From: Ananas comosus
Lineage: Eukaryota > Streptophyta > Magnoliopsida > Poales > Bromeliaceae
NCBI RefSeq assembly: GCF_001540865.1
Contig: NC_033639.1
Coordinates: forward strand, 1,053,117-1,117,116
Direction: 5' to 3'
Length of the DNA stretch: 64,000 nt
Shown here in pieces: positions 1 through 10,787 of the stretch. How positions within the stretch are numbered: the first letter of the stretch is position 1; the number at the start of each line of letters is the position of its first letter. A model generated the notes under the pieces. The model was not told the DNA's origin and searched no databases. It was given only the letters and a program-made list of their open reading frames with translations. A program made the position numbers and the translations under genes.

Positions 1-3000
1 GCCGATGCCTGCGGCCACTCCATCCCCGCCCTCGTCTCCCTCGCCGCCGCCGCCGATCCCAGAAACGTCGACTTCCCGGGCCTCTACTTCTCCGGCGCCG
101 CCGCCGCGCTCGTGAGCCTGTATAACTCGACGTGCCCCAACGTCCGCCACTCCGCGGCCCGCGTCGTCCGCAAACTCGTCAGCGNNNNNNNNNNNNNNNN
201 NNNNCGCCGCTGCTCTTCTGCCACCAGCTCGCGGCGGCCGTCGGGACGCGCGACCCGCTCTACCGCGAGTCGCGGTCGGCCGTCTTCGACCTCCTCAAGA
301 GCCTGGGGCCGGCGCTGGCGGTCCAGACCCTCGTCCCCCTCGTCGCCGACACGGCGGCGTCGGTGGTCAAAGACATCACAATTCTCTTCGACGCCCCCCC
401 GTCCCCGCCCCCGCCCCCGCCCCTCCTCGACCGGCTCTCCGACTTCCTGCGATTGCTCGAAGAGGCGCTGACGGCGACCAGCTGCACGGATCGGTCCCTG
501 GAGGGGCTTCTCAGTCTGATCGACGAGGACCGCTTCTATCGGATGCTTCACGACGCCCTGAGAATTCTGATGGATGCATTCATCACTATTTTATCGACTG
601 CCGGCAATGTCCTGAAGCAGCAGGCCGGCTGTTCCGTCGGACAGCGGAAGCCGGCGCTGTGGCGCCAGGCCGTCGACGTTCTCACGGTCGTAAACAATTT
701 CGCGGAGATTTTCCCCGATTTCAGGCCGGTGCTCCGCGCGACCCTCTCGGCGACGGAGGAGCCGCTGGATCTCCTGCTCCGGCAGGCCAAGAGGGGCACA
801 AATCTCCACTGGCTTCTCAAGTGTAAGGATGTGGCGTTCTCGTTCGAGGCAAAGAGGAATTTGGTGCTCATGTTGCTCCCGGAGGTCGGGGCTTCGGACT
901 TCGAGGAGCAGCACGAGATGCTTATCAACCGGTCGAACCTGCTTGCGGAGTCCTTCGAACATATCTCGCAAGCTAGCCCCTCAGATCTGCGCTACGAGCT
1001 CCTTATAGAGTTCAGAGGTGAGGAGGCCACAGGCCCTGGTGTGACCAGGGAGTGGTTTTTTTTGGTCTGCAGAAAGGTTTTCAGCCCGGAGAATGTGCTT
1101 TTCTCGGCGTGCCCAGCCGATCGTCGGCGGTTCTTTCCGAATCCCGGTAGGCTCCTTCCCTTCGCCTCGCGAGAATGCGGCATATATAAGTCTGATGATA
1201 TCATTAAAGCTTACTCTTTTCAGCACATCGAATCCTCACTTCGATTGATTCGCAGAAAATACTGCATTATTTGGATAAAAGGCGGAAAGAAAGAGGGCAA
1301 TTAAATGTGTCCTAGGATCTATGCTAGTATACGTAGCGATTGTTTATTAGGGTATCAGCTAAATAGTTCCAAATTGTCGGTGATCATTTGTCAACCTACG
1401 AGATGTAGGTATCGGGTTTGATTGGTTGTTGTAAAGTATAGATGATAAGAAATTTGTATCTTGTCTACGTAGAAAACTAAGCAGAGAAAATGAGTGTGAT
1501 GCCACTTTCCGAGGGTCACCCATCCTAGAGAGAGTGAGTAGGACGCCACTTCCCAAGGGTCTCCCATCTTAGGACTACTCTGCCCTAGCACGTTTAACTC
1601 GTTTAATCTCGTCGGCCTATCCACCGCCGCTATAGCCGGGTTAGGAGATTTAGCCCTGTTATATCTTATATATAGGATTATTCCATATCCTGGGGTCTCA
1701 GATTCTCCTCCCCTTCTCCGTGGGGCTCAGGCACACTCACAAGCACCACCAAACGACTCCGTCGATAAGAGCTCTTGGGAGTCATCAGCCTGTGAGACTT
1801 ATCTAGCTAGTCTTAGCCGACCTATCCACCTGCAATATTCATCAACCAAAGAGTCTCGCTCTGCCCGTTGTATAACCCTGGCTCAGCCGAGACTCCTCTC
1901 ACACTTACGGCTAGTAATTCGCTCTGATACCAACTATGACGCCTACTTCTCAGGGATCACCCATCCTAGGACTACTCTATTCCTAGCATGCTTAACTCTC
2001 TTAACCTCTTGAGCCTGTCCACTGTCCAAAATGCTATAATCAGATTAAGAGGTTTACTCTTGTTATACCTTATATATAGAATTATTCCAAATCCTAGAGT
2101 CTCACAGTGAGATTGCATGTGAATGACTAGATTTGTTTTGTAGACATAGATAATGTGAAAGAATCAGGAGGAATTGCAATAAAGGTTTAACAAATTTCAT
2201 ATTGAAAATTTGAGATCTAGAAACTATCAACGTTGTGTTTAGGAACTATTCTTGTGGAGAAAACATATCTATGGGATGTTGACGTTATTGAATTTTAAAC
2301 TATCCTTCTTTATGCTTTCGCATAACTTATATAAACATTGGTATTTATAGATGCAAGAATTGTCTATGCTGCACTGTGCCTTACCGTGCCAAGGTCATGC
2401 CAACATGTGGCAGGGGATCGAGCTGGTACCATATCGACATTTTTTTTTGAGGTTTTAGGACCTTTTTTTGCGTTTTTTTTTTTAGATAATAAGTTTATAA
2501 TGTAGACCTTATAAATCTACTAATATTTGTTGTAATTAATGAGTTCAGATGAATAATAAGACCATCTTTTAATGCATAACGAGAACATCTTTTAGTGAAA
2601 AAAAAAATGAAAATAAGAAATTCTCCCCCAGTTCTTTCATACATTTTGGGTGTATTGAATTTAACTATGGTAGTGTTTTTATGTCAATTGTTTTGAAGCA
2701 TAATTTCAGTTTTGTTTTCATACATATGATTTAGTTGTGTGCGTGATGCAGAACAAGCCTGAACCTATGTTGATCGAATTAAACCAATTTAGTTTATCGT
2801 TTTTTAAATTAGATTAGATTAGTTGAAAATATCTTTTCGTTAGTTAAATGAGGATTTTTAGCTTTCCTTTTATTTGCTTTTATCTGCATTTATTTTAGCT
2901 TTTTTTTTTTTTGTTAATCTCTAGATAAGTTGTTCTAGTTGGTTATTTAGGATAAGATTAAATTCTAAATTGGTTATGTATAGATAAGGTTAAGAGTAGT

Positions 3001-6000
3001 ATAAATAAGGCACAAGGCTTCTTTGTATGAGGATGAATATAAATTTATGAATTTATAATGGAGACAAATGTTTTGGCAATGATGTCTTTTTTTTCCTTCG
3101 CGAATGCATCGCCGTGGAGTGAGTCCAGTCCATAGTTAGTTTATTCGGATTCGGCAAAAATTCGGTACGGGTACAATACGCATAAAATTCATTTTCTAAT
3201 TTTTAAATTCGTTGAAAAATTCGGCTTAAAAAACGGAATCGGTATAAAATATAAAATATAAGATAATTTATATTTAAATATAAAATTTATAAGTTTTTTA
3301 TTTGGATTTTCAATAATTCGGGAATAATTCGCGAATTATTCGCGAAATATTCGGCTCGCCCAAAAATTCGCGAATAATTCATTTTCTTTGGAAAAAATTC
3401 ATAAACGGACTGTTTAATTCGGATTTTCAATAATTCGCGAATTAACTAACAAAGGTCCAGTCCCGAAGTGAGTTCGGTTCAAGAGTGATTCCTGATTATC
3501 TTTTCTATTTTTTTTGAAATGTTTTATTTTCTTTAATTTTCATTTTTTTTTAATTACGAAAATTTCTAAAAAAGTATTTCAAAAACTTTCAAATTTTCAA
3601 AAAGCTTTCAAAATCATAAATTATATTTTGGAGCCCTCTAAAAACATAGGATCCTATATTCTATCCTACATCAGTGTGTACATATATATTTCAATTATTA
3701 AAATCTTGCTTTCTCTATTCTTACTCAATTGTGTGAGATATAATATTTGAGCTATTACTCTAGCTATAAGAGATATTTGAAACTATATAAAAAGCTAATT
3801 TTTTATAAGAAATTGAAGAAAAAACATCCGTGCCAATGTGCGCCAATGTGTGAATGGCGTGCCATTGTTGTGTCGTGCCATGTCATCGGGCACAGTGGCA
3901 CGGAGCGTGCCAGTGGCACGACAATCCTTGTATAGATGTATTTAAATCTCGTAGCTTGGAATCAAAGTGATCGTAGGGGGTCGAGCGTGTATTTGTTATA
4001 TGTTTTATATACATGGTCCGATTAAGGCATCCTTTAGTAACACACCAAAACCATGATTTTAAGCTGTTACCCCACTTAATGACATCTCTATAGAGGAACA
4101 TTCGAGTTTGTTTGCTTTGAGTCTAAAGGCTCTGGGGAAGTCAGAATAGGCGACCAGGAAAGCATTTATCTTGGGGTGCGCTTACTACTTAAATACCGTT
4201 AGTAGTTATCAGCTCCATAATTGGCTACCCAGCGTTAATTGTGGGCGCAATAAATTGTACTCCGGACGTGCATGTTCTTTTGCTAAACCTCCACGAGTTT
4301 TTCCATGCTTTGCTAATTGAACCATCCGTCAATATTTTAGTAAGACAATTCTAAAGCCAAAAAGGGAAGACAATTTCATCTTTTGCACAATTCTTATTTT
4401 TGAGGAGTAGGTCATAATCAAGTTTATGTATTTAGGGACGATTCGCTTTGAAGTAATTAATATCATGGTACTTCGTAGTTCAATCAATCAGAGAAAGACC
4501 TCATGTTAAGAATTCTTAATATATCATGTTTCTCTGATTTCTAACCAAAGAGCTACCGCTGTATCGATAAAAATCCCGTTTGCTGTTGAAAGTCTCGGTA
4601 AAACCACAAGGACCCTTCTAGGACTTGTATTGTATATATATAGAGAGAGAGTTATATAGAGTACAGTTGCTGAATACACAAATAAGGTATATAATCTAAG
4701 TATCAATGCTAATAATGTTAACATAAATAGATCGATGCTGACAGTTGTAGCTATTGAATGATGAAATGGATGAATGAATTTATTGATGCTCTTCGTAAGT
4801 AGTCCTATTTGTTTAAGTATGTATAAAAAATTTTAATCAACGATTTTGAATTTAAGATTTGATTCTATATTTGTTTCTCTCATTTTCTTGTGAAGCTTTG
4901 GCTGAAACCAAGTCAAGTCGGGTCCGGATATTGTTTTAGAAATCGATAAGAAGATGTGAATGCGCCTTTCTCTCTATAAGAAGAGTGTGTTTTAGGGTAT
5001 GAACTGGGAGAAAAGAGATATGATAGTTGTGGTTTTGAATAAGACGACCTTTGCATTTTGGATTTTGATCTTTTTCGTATTGAAAAATATTTTCAAAGTC
5101 AAATAAGAGGTGTTAAGCTTTTTATCATTCTGGCGTCGAGCTATTTTTCCGCAGGACCTCCCCTGCAGTATTGTCAAACCATGTAAAACTGTGCAGCAGG
5201 CATTGCATTTCAAACCTTGTTTATAGGCATAGCACGGTAATACTTTTGCAGCAGCTAAAGATGGAAGAGCGATGAGAAAAGGAGAATAGAGAAAATTAGT
5301 TGATTTGTTCCTGTAAGAGTATTTTTCTAATAGATAATAATTCTTCCTCTTTTTTGTACTTCTGCAGCATCTTCTACAGATTCTATGAATCTTGCATACT
5401 TCAAGTTTAGTGGACGGTTGATTGCATTGGCTCTGATGCATAAAGTTCAAATAGGCATTACGTTCGACCGCACCTTTTTCTTGCAACTGGCGGGTAAACC
5501 TATTACCCTGGAGGATGTAAAGGATGCTGATCCATTCTTATACGCGAGCTGCAAATGGATTTTAGATATGGATCCCGCCCTTGTTGATTCGGACGCTTTA
5601 GGCCTGACGTTTTCTAGAGATGTTGAAGTGCTGGGATCTATAAAGAATGTCGAGCTTAGCACCGGAGGAAAGGATATTGTTGTAAACAGTACCAATAGGG
5701 AGTCTTACGTCAACCTCCTTATTGAACATTCTTTTGTCACTTCAGTTGCTTATCAGGTTGAGCAGTTTGCTCGAGGTTTTGCTGATATTCTTTCTGATCG
5801 GACGCACCAACGGTTGTTCTTTGAGAGTTTGGAACTCGAAGATGTCGATCGTTTGTTATATGGAAGCGGTGGTGCCATTAGCTTGACCGAGTGGAAACAG
5901 CATACTATGTATGAATGCTACAAAGAGAAAGATGATCAAATACAGTGGTTCTGGAAGGTAAGGGCACGCGTCTTTTTTCTTCTTTTTTCCACTTTTCTTA

Positions 6001-7683
6001 TATTCACAACATTGACCAAGAAATTAGTTGTAGTTCTACTTTAAGAATATTACTATACCATGAGATGAAGCCTGTGAGAATCGGAAGACTAGGAGAGTGT
6101 TGTAGGGCAAGGAAGATCTCATAAAGATGATTTAATTCTGCCATATACAAATAACATTATTATGAGAGGCAAACAACCAACAAGCATATGCATTTTATAT
6201 TTTCTTTGTAAACAACATAATGCTATAGGCAATACAATTGTCGGCATGGGGCCTGTTTGGACGTCAGAACTAGTTATACGGTGATACATGTGTTTGATGC
6301 TTCCTTTTTATCTTTTATTTTTTATTATGATGATAACACGACAACTTGAAATTAGTTCACTTCAAAGTCCGAACACCAATTTACGAGCTGATTTACCATA
6401 GTCTTGAACATTAGGATTGCTTATACCTTTTCGATTTTCATGAACTTCTTGCTCGGCATATCTCTTATCTTTGCTGGAAGGGCATGTGGGTTATTGGTTG
6501 GTGGAGAGTCTGAAAAGGTTTGTACTGTTGCATAATATGTATATGGTCTCTTAATAATTCTTTTTGCTGCAGGATAAATCACCATATTGGTTAAATACCA
6601 TCTCCTGAAAAGTCATGGTTGTAAAGAACTTGCCATGGACTATAATCAAGCTTTTATGTCGCAATTACAAAAGAAAATTCCATTACTGTACAAGTTATCG
6701 CCAGATGACATGCTCTGACATCTGAATAGGTCATTAGACAACTTTCCTGCATCTGAACAACCAATTAACGAACAGTTTATAAGAAAATATCTTAAGAAAA
6801 TAAAAAGAGAGATGCCATATAAGTTATTCTAGCATTCGATTGAGCTCTTCTAGGACTGTTTGGATGTTGGGAGAAGTGTCGTATAAGGTATCTTAAGATC
6901 CGAACAGGCTTATTTGGATGCATGAATATCTTGTTCAGGATAATCTCTTTAATTTAGACCCTATTTAGACGTCAGAATAAGTTATTCGGTGATAACTTAT
7001 GCCCTATGTGGATATTCTTTTGTGATTGCACGGTAGGTGTTTAATGTTAGCTCCTTGAGAGGCATTGATTTATTTTTTATCAGGAAAAAGATTTTGAGGT
7101 CGAATACATATGGCCTCTAAATTATTTTACTAATTCATAACAAATTACCTTGCAGGTGAAATGTACGCTCTTGAAAAGCCGGAATGATTAAGATTGCACA
7201 CTGGCTAAAGAAAAAAAAAAAAAAAAAAAAAAATCCTGCATTACAGTCACAAAAGAGAATCCCCATATAGCTTGTTGTGACATCCAAAAAGGCCATTACA
7301 TGTGTACACTTGTATTTTGCAATCATATTTAGTTTATCACCATGCATTTCGAAACTGCTTTGGAATTACTCGGTACTTCTTTTCAAAAACTGAGAAGTGA
7401 TCCTGTGACTCCCTTTCAGATCATTGAGGAGATGTCGGACGAGCAGCGAAGAGTATTGCTTTTCTTCTGGACAGCTGTGAAGTACCTGCCGGCGGAGGGA
7501 TTTAAAGGCCTGAATTCAAAACTCTGCATACATAGAGCAACTTCCCCTGACACAGCTCTGCCCGTCTCCCAAACATGCTTCTATCGCCTTTCGATCCCTG
7601 CCTACAGTTCCGAGTCCACCATGCGCAATCGCCTTCAATTTATCACACAAGAACATGTTAGCTGCAGTTTTGGAATGGGCTAG
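1..7683 (+). CDS. UPL5: HECT-type E3 ubiquitin-protein ligase, UPL5-like (5' truncated by window edge)
   Basis: Carries out the last ubiquitin transfer step: a HECT ligase accepts ubiquitin from an E2 on a cysteine and passes it to substrate. Exons I can support are 1-1146, 5368-5957 and 7420-7683, with donor/acceptor phases that agree. Exon 1 encodes an alpha-helical region and the start of the HECT domain (RGEEATGPGVTREWF). Exon 2 carries the N-lobe (FSGRLIALALMHKVQIG). Exon 3 carries the C-lobe, with LPVSQTCFYRL holding the catalytic Cys (codon 7576-7578), and ends ITQEHVSCSFGMG-stop. The exon 1/2 junction rebuilds NPASSTDSMNLAYFKFSGR. The short distance from Cys to the C-terminus is normal for HECT enzymes. 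The family's N-terminal ubiquitin-like domain would lie upstream of base 1. Assignment to UPL5 rather than another plant UPL rests on the C-terminal motifs I recognise. Intron 1 is 4.2 kb and transposon-rich. Confidence 0.88.
185..204. other. Assembly gap (20 N) inside UPL5 exon 1
   Basis: A run of 20 N interrupts the GC-rich first exon. Upstream, the coding frame starts at base 1 (ADACGHSIPALVSL...); downstream, the coding frame is offset (LLFCHQLAAAVG...). With exactly 20 missing bases the two halves are out of frame, so the true gap length is not 20 or a sequence error lies nearby. Confidence 0.95.
1495..2106 (-). mobile_element. Cassandra-type TRIM retrotransposon with 5S rRNA-like LTRs
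   Basis: A 612-bp element on the minus strand in UPL5 intron 1. The LTRs are about 1495-1700 (3') and 1933-2106 (5'). Each contains, reversed, the 5S-like box seen as CACCCATCCTAGGACTACTC followed by a TAGCATGCTTAAC-type segment. This matches the 3' half of 5S rRNA, the hallmark of Cassandra. The primer-binding site complementary to initiator tRNA-Met (GCTCTGATACCA on +, 1921-1932) abuts the 5' LTR. A purine-rich tract (reverse of 1701-1725) abuts the 3' LTR. The flanks ATGAG (1490-1494) and GTGAG (2107-2111) form a 5-bp target duplication with one mismatch. It has no coding capacity, as expected for a TRIM. Confidence 0.9.
2107..3131. other. UPL5 intron 1, no recognised gene
   Basis: AT-rich intronic sequence with several poly-T tracts. 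Around 2375-2425 there is a short GTGCC-rich patch resembling the hAT-like repeat family seen at 58931-59273, too decayed to delimit. No splice-consistent extra exon was seen. Confidence 0.5.
3132..3454. mobile_element. MITE with 9-bp target duplication (Mutator-like)
   Basis: A 323-bp AT-rich element rich in ATTCG motifs. Its near-terminal inverted repeats GTTAGTTTATTCG (3135-) and CGAATTAACTAAC (-3450) are complementary with one mismatch. Perfect 9-bp direct repeats GTCCAGTCC flank it at 3123-3131 and 3455-3463. A 9-bp duplication is typical of Mutator-like elements. No ORF. Confidence 0.75.
3827..3945. repeat. GTGCC-rich repeat fragment, hAT-like family
   Basis: Dense GTGCCA/GGCAC motifs ending in ...GTGGCACGACAATCCTTG. 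This resembles the termini of the better-preserved copy at 58931-59273. Boundaries are not resolved. Confidence 0.45.
3946..5367. other. Remainder of UPL5 intron 1
   Basis: AT-rich unique-looking intron sequence up to the acceptor TTCTGCAG at 5367. I see no gene or well-delimited repeat. Confidence 0.5.
5958..7419. other. UPL5 intron 2
   Basis: The intron begins GTAAGG after ...WFWK and ends CCCTTTCAG before IIEEMSDEQ. It contains several short repeats of a 'TGTTTGGA(C/T)GT' phrase (about 6248, 6858, 6966) and an A-tract of about 24 at 7209-7232, probably MITE debris. No exon seen. Confidence 0.6.
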
Positions 7684-7977
7684 CTGGTGAAGAGTTCATA
7701 CTGATTCTTCTGAAAGGTTTTATTTACATTGCATAGATGAAGAGGTGACAAAACTTGTTTCAAGTAGAATAGAATTGAGAAAATAATTTAAGGAAGGCAA
7801 AAAATTGTCAAATTTCCAAAACTGCAAAAGTGGGATTTGTATGCAGACAAAATATGTTCCATTTTAAACATTATATTTCCTGAACTTCCAGATATGTTCC
7901 GCTTTAGTCGCCGATTGCAAGGGTAATCTTCTTTTTTTTTTCTGTAATATAGCATTTTAATTCTACACCAATTAAAT

Positions 7978-8488
7978 CACTACAACAAAAACGGTCTATA
8001 GCGACACTTTTAAATATAGGTACATGTCAAAAAAGTGCTGCTAGCTAAAATTACCGACACTTTAAAAAGTGTTGCTATATGTGGGGTCGTTAGGTATATA
8101 GTGACAGTTAAAGAGTGTCGCTATAACCTAAAAGAGTGCTGCTAATTTACCAACACTTATTTAAGCATTTAAAAACCGCCGAAACTCTATCTCGTTGGCT
8201 GCGGTGGCGGAGGAGGACGACAGGAAAGGCTCTTCGTCTAGAATTTCAGTGGATTGAGTGAAGAGAGAAGAAAAGATGGTAATTGATTTTTTTTTTTTTC
8301 TTTTCTGTTTGTAATCGGGCCAAATGGACTGGGTGTGGTGGGTTGAGTAGAGTAATCTTTTATTTTTGGTTGGATTGGGCTTTATATTTAGGCATTAGTA
8401 GATGTTTTTTTTAAGTTTTAGCATAAATGAGACACTTACTCAAAAGTGTCCCAAACATGTGTCCCTATAACTTAATTCTGTTGTAGTG
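7978..8488 (+). mobile_element. CACTA-type MITE, copy 1
   Basis: A 511-bp element with ends CACTACAACAAAAAC... and ...TTCTGTTGTAGTG, the CACTA signature. It is flanked by a 3-bp target duplication AAT (7975-7977, 8489-8491). Subterminal inverted motifs (TATAGCGACAC / GTGTCCCTATA) repeat inside. A near-identical copy lies inverted at 35177-35690. No transposase coding. Confidence 0.92.
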
Positions 8489-9265
8489 AATTGATATAAG
8501 TTAGGCATGTTACCAAAGGGAGAACTAATTTTAGGGATTATTCATACATTTCATTTTTTTGTATTTATTTTCAGTAGACCTTTATTGCAAAGGATCTCTA
8601 CTTTGCCAAAATTTAGAATGTTTGTATTAATCTTTATTATTTGGCTTCATTGTTTATTTTAAATATATTTGGTGCTTCTTTAATAGATTAAGAATCTGTT
8701 AGAAATTCTGCTTCAAATTATGTCTCATCTTTCTCAAGTAAACAATTTATAGTGCTACAAATGTTTATTTTAAGTTCCAAAATTAAATACCTATTAGCTC
8801 CCTGAGGTAAATTATGCTTTTTATCATCTTCTTTAACTATTGAATGGTTCTTATTAGTGTTCAGCTAAAATTTAATTAAGTTGGTTCGAGAATAACGAAC
8901 ATTTGATAAATATTTTTAAAAGTAAAATTGTGCTTAGTTTGTAATGCTGATATTCTCGAGAATAATTTAAATTACGTTTGATTAATTTTATGAAATAATA
9001 GAGGATAGTTCAAGAAGTGAAGGTTGAATTTGGTATAAAATATAATTTATTATAAAAATAATTTAATAAAAATAATTTATTATAATATATGATTTAGTAA
9101 TTAAAAGTAATTCTTTTTACAAATTCTACTTCAACTTAAATATAATAAAAATAATTTATTATTATATATGTATAATTTATTAGAATAGTGTATTATAATA
9201 TTTAATCAGAATATCTTATTCCGATTAAAAAATACCTCGTTTGGTGGAATAACGAGTATAACTTT
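8489..9265. other. AT-rich intergenic stretch
   Basis: Very AT-rich with short reiterations of ATAATTTATTA around 9040-9180. No gene recognised. Confidence 0.5.
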
Positions 9266-9417
9266 TGCAACGACCTGACCCACTAGTAATAATAACTCGT
9301 TGGGTCTAAACCACTGGCCCAAAATATATAAGCCTATTTATTATTACTAGTGTTCATAATCTATATATCCAACCATAATCTCATTCCTATCCAATATGGG
9401 ACTATTAGGGTGTCACA
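9266..9417. mobile_element. Solo LTR, about 152 bp
   Basis: The segment begins TGCAACGACCTGACCC and ends ...AGGGTGTCACA, i.e. TG...CA ends. Near-direct repeats ACTTT (9261-9265) and GCTTT (9418-9422) flank it. Read on the minus strand it starts TGTGACACCCTAATAGTCCC, a style common in plant LTRs. No internal region is present, so a solo LTR is the simplest reading. Orientation is uncertain. Confidence 0.6.
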
Positions 9418-9544
9418 GCTTTCATTATCCCTGTTTTATTCTCAAACAAAACACTCACCTCAAGGTTTCACATTTGACACCCAAACTTCAATTTATTCGC
9501 AAATAAACACCTAACTCTACATTCCGTCAATTTAGAGTGACTAA

Positions 9545-10096
9545 TGTAGGATCGTTGGCGCTAACCATTAATCCCAAAAGCTTGAGCTGTTAGAAATACA
9601 CAACCAATTCACTTAAAGCGTACAGATACAGCGCCCACGGATTTCGATTATAACTCGGCTCAACCAGCCGCATGCCACTTCGAACATGACTTGACCCACC
9701 CCAACCTCACGCCATTTCGAACACGACTTAGCCTAACATGGCCTCCCACCACAGGGTAGGATTCTGGCTCATTTAAGCCAACAATCCATCATCCAGCACC
9801 TGCACACATTTGCAGCATGTGAAAATCGAACTCGTGACCTCTGTCTCTGATACCACTTGTAGGATTGTTGGCGTTAACCATTAATCCCAAAAGCTCGAGC
9901 TGTTAGAAATACGAAACGAATTCACTTAAAGCGTACAGATATAGCACCCACGGGTTTCGATTGTGACTCGAGCAAAACAGCCTCACGCCACTCCGAACAT
10001 GACTTGGCCCACCCTAGCCTCACGCCATTTCGAACATAATTCGGCCCAACATGGCCTCCCATTACAGGGCAGGATGCTGGCCCATTTAAGCCAACA
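9545..10096 (-). mobile_element. TRIM retrotransposon with 239-bp LTRs
   Basis: A 552-bp element. The LTRs 9545-9783 and 9858-10096 are both exactly 239 bp, start TGTAGGAT and end AAGCCAACA on +. An initiator tRNA-Met primer site (TCTCTGATACCA, 9844-9855) lies 2 bp from the right LTR, which places the element on the minus strand. A perfect 5-bp target duplication ACTAA (9540-9544 and 10097-10101) flanks it. The internal region is only about 74 bp with no gene. Solo or partial LTRs of the same family occur at 38555-38790 and 44625-44790. Confidence 0.9.
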
Positions 10097-10101
10097 ACTA
10101 A

Positions 10102-10787
10102 CAATAGCCAGTGATCCAAAAACAGTAAAGGATGCACATCAATGCATGAAAGAGTCTTCTTGAAGCCAAGCTGTGTTTTACCGCAAAGCTAGAGAACTCA
10201 TTTATGTAATTGGCATTCATCTTTAATCATTGAACTAACATCAATTTGTCGCTCCAAACACGTAAATGATAAGTTTATATGTTAATAATATGGAAGTTAG
10301 GGTGTCAAATTTTGAAATCTTGAAGTTTAGGTAACAATCCTCAGGTAGGTAAAGTCTAAGTAGTTCCTGATCCAATCTTATCTGTTAAGAAGTTCGAACC
10401 CTCAACTTCATAGGTAGTACTCCTAACAATTAATAAATCAGCTATTCTATACAGTGGTGGTTACAGTCGAATAGTTACGGTTTAGAAATGCAATATATAG
10501 TAGCTCACTATAGTTAGTAGAAACAAGTAAATTGGTATAGATAATCATTTTTGCACATACTCCATATGCCTATTTTATTTATAATATAAATAGAGTGCCT
10601 TACTAGGGAGTTACAACACCAAATCACCAAGATTAACTTCCTAAATATCAAACCTCCAAATGCAACACATTCGTTAGATCATAGACAACAAGAAATAAAC
10701 TACTAAAAGCACTACATAGAACCAAGTAGTACACTCTACTAGCTTAAATATAGTTTGACCTAGAAGCACTACATAACATAACACAAT
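10102..10787. other. 3' flank of the acidic-protein gene
   Basis: AT-rich sequence; the part nearest 10787 probably contains the 3' UTR of the minus-strand gene. Nothing else recognised. Confidence 0.45.

Noticed and set aside
84..1226. Long open frames antisense to UPL5 exon 1
   Set aside because: They lie opposite a GC-rich exon whose plus-strand product has clear HECT motifs; the antisense products are Arg/Gly-rich without domains.
1500..2010. Genuine 5S rRNA gene cluster
   Set aside because: Only the 3' half of 5S is similar, copies are diverged, and they sit within LTRs bounded by a primer site and target duplication, so this is Cassandra.
7201..7235. Poly-A tract as the tail of a retroposed gene or SINE
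   Set aside because: No target duplication or RNA polymerase III promoter boxes could be identified around it.
9844..9855. tRNA gene fragment at the CTCTGATACCA motifs
   Set aside because: The motif is complementary only to the 3' end of initiator tRNA-Met and always abuts an LTR; it is a primer-binding site, not a tRNA gene.
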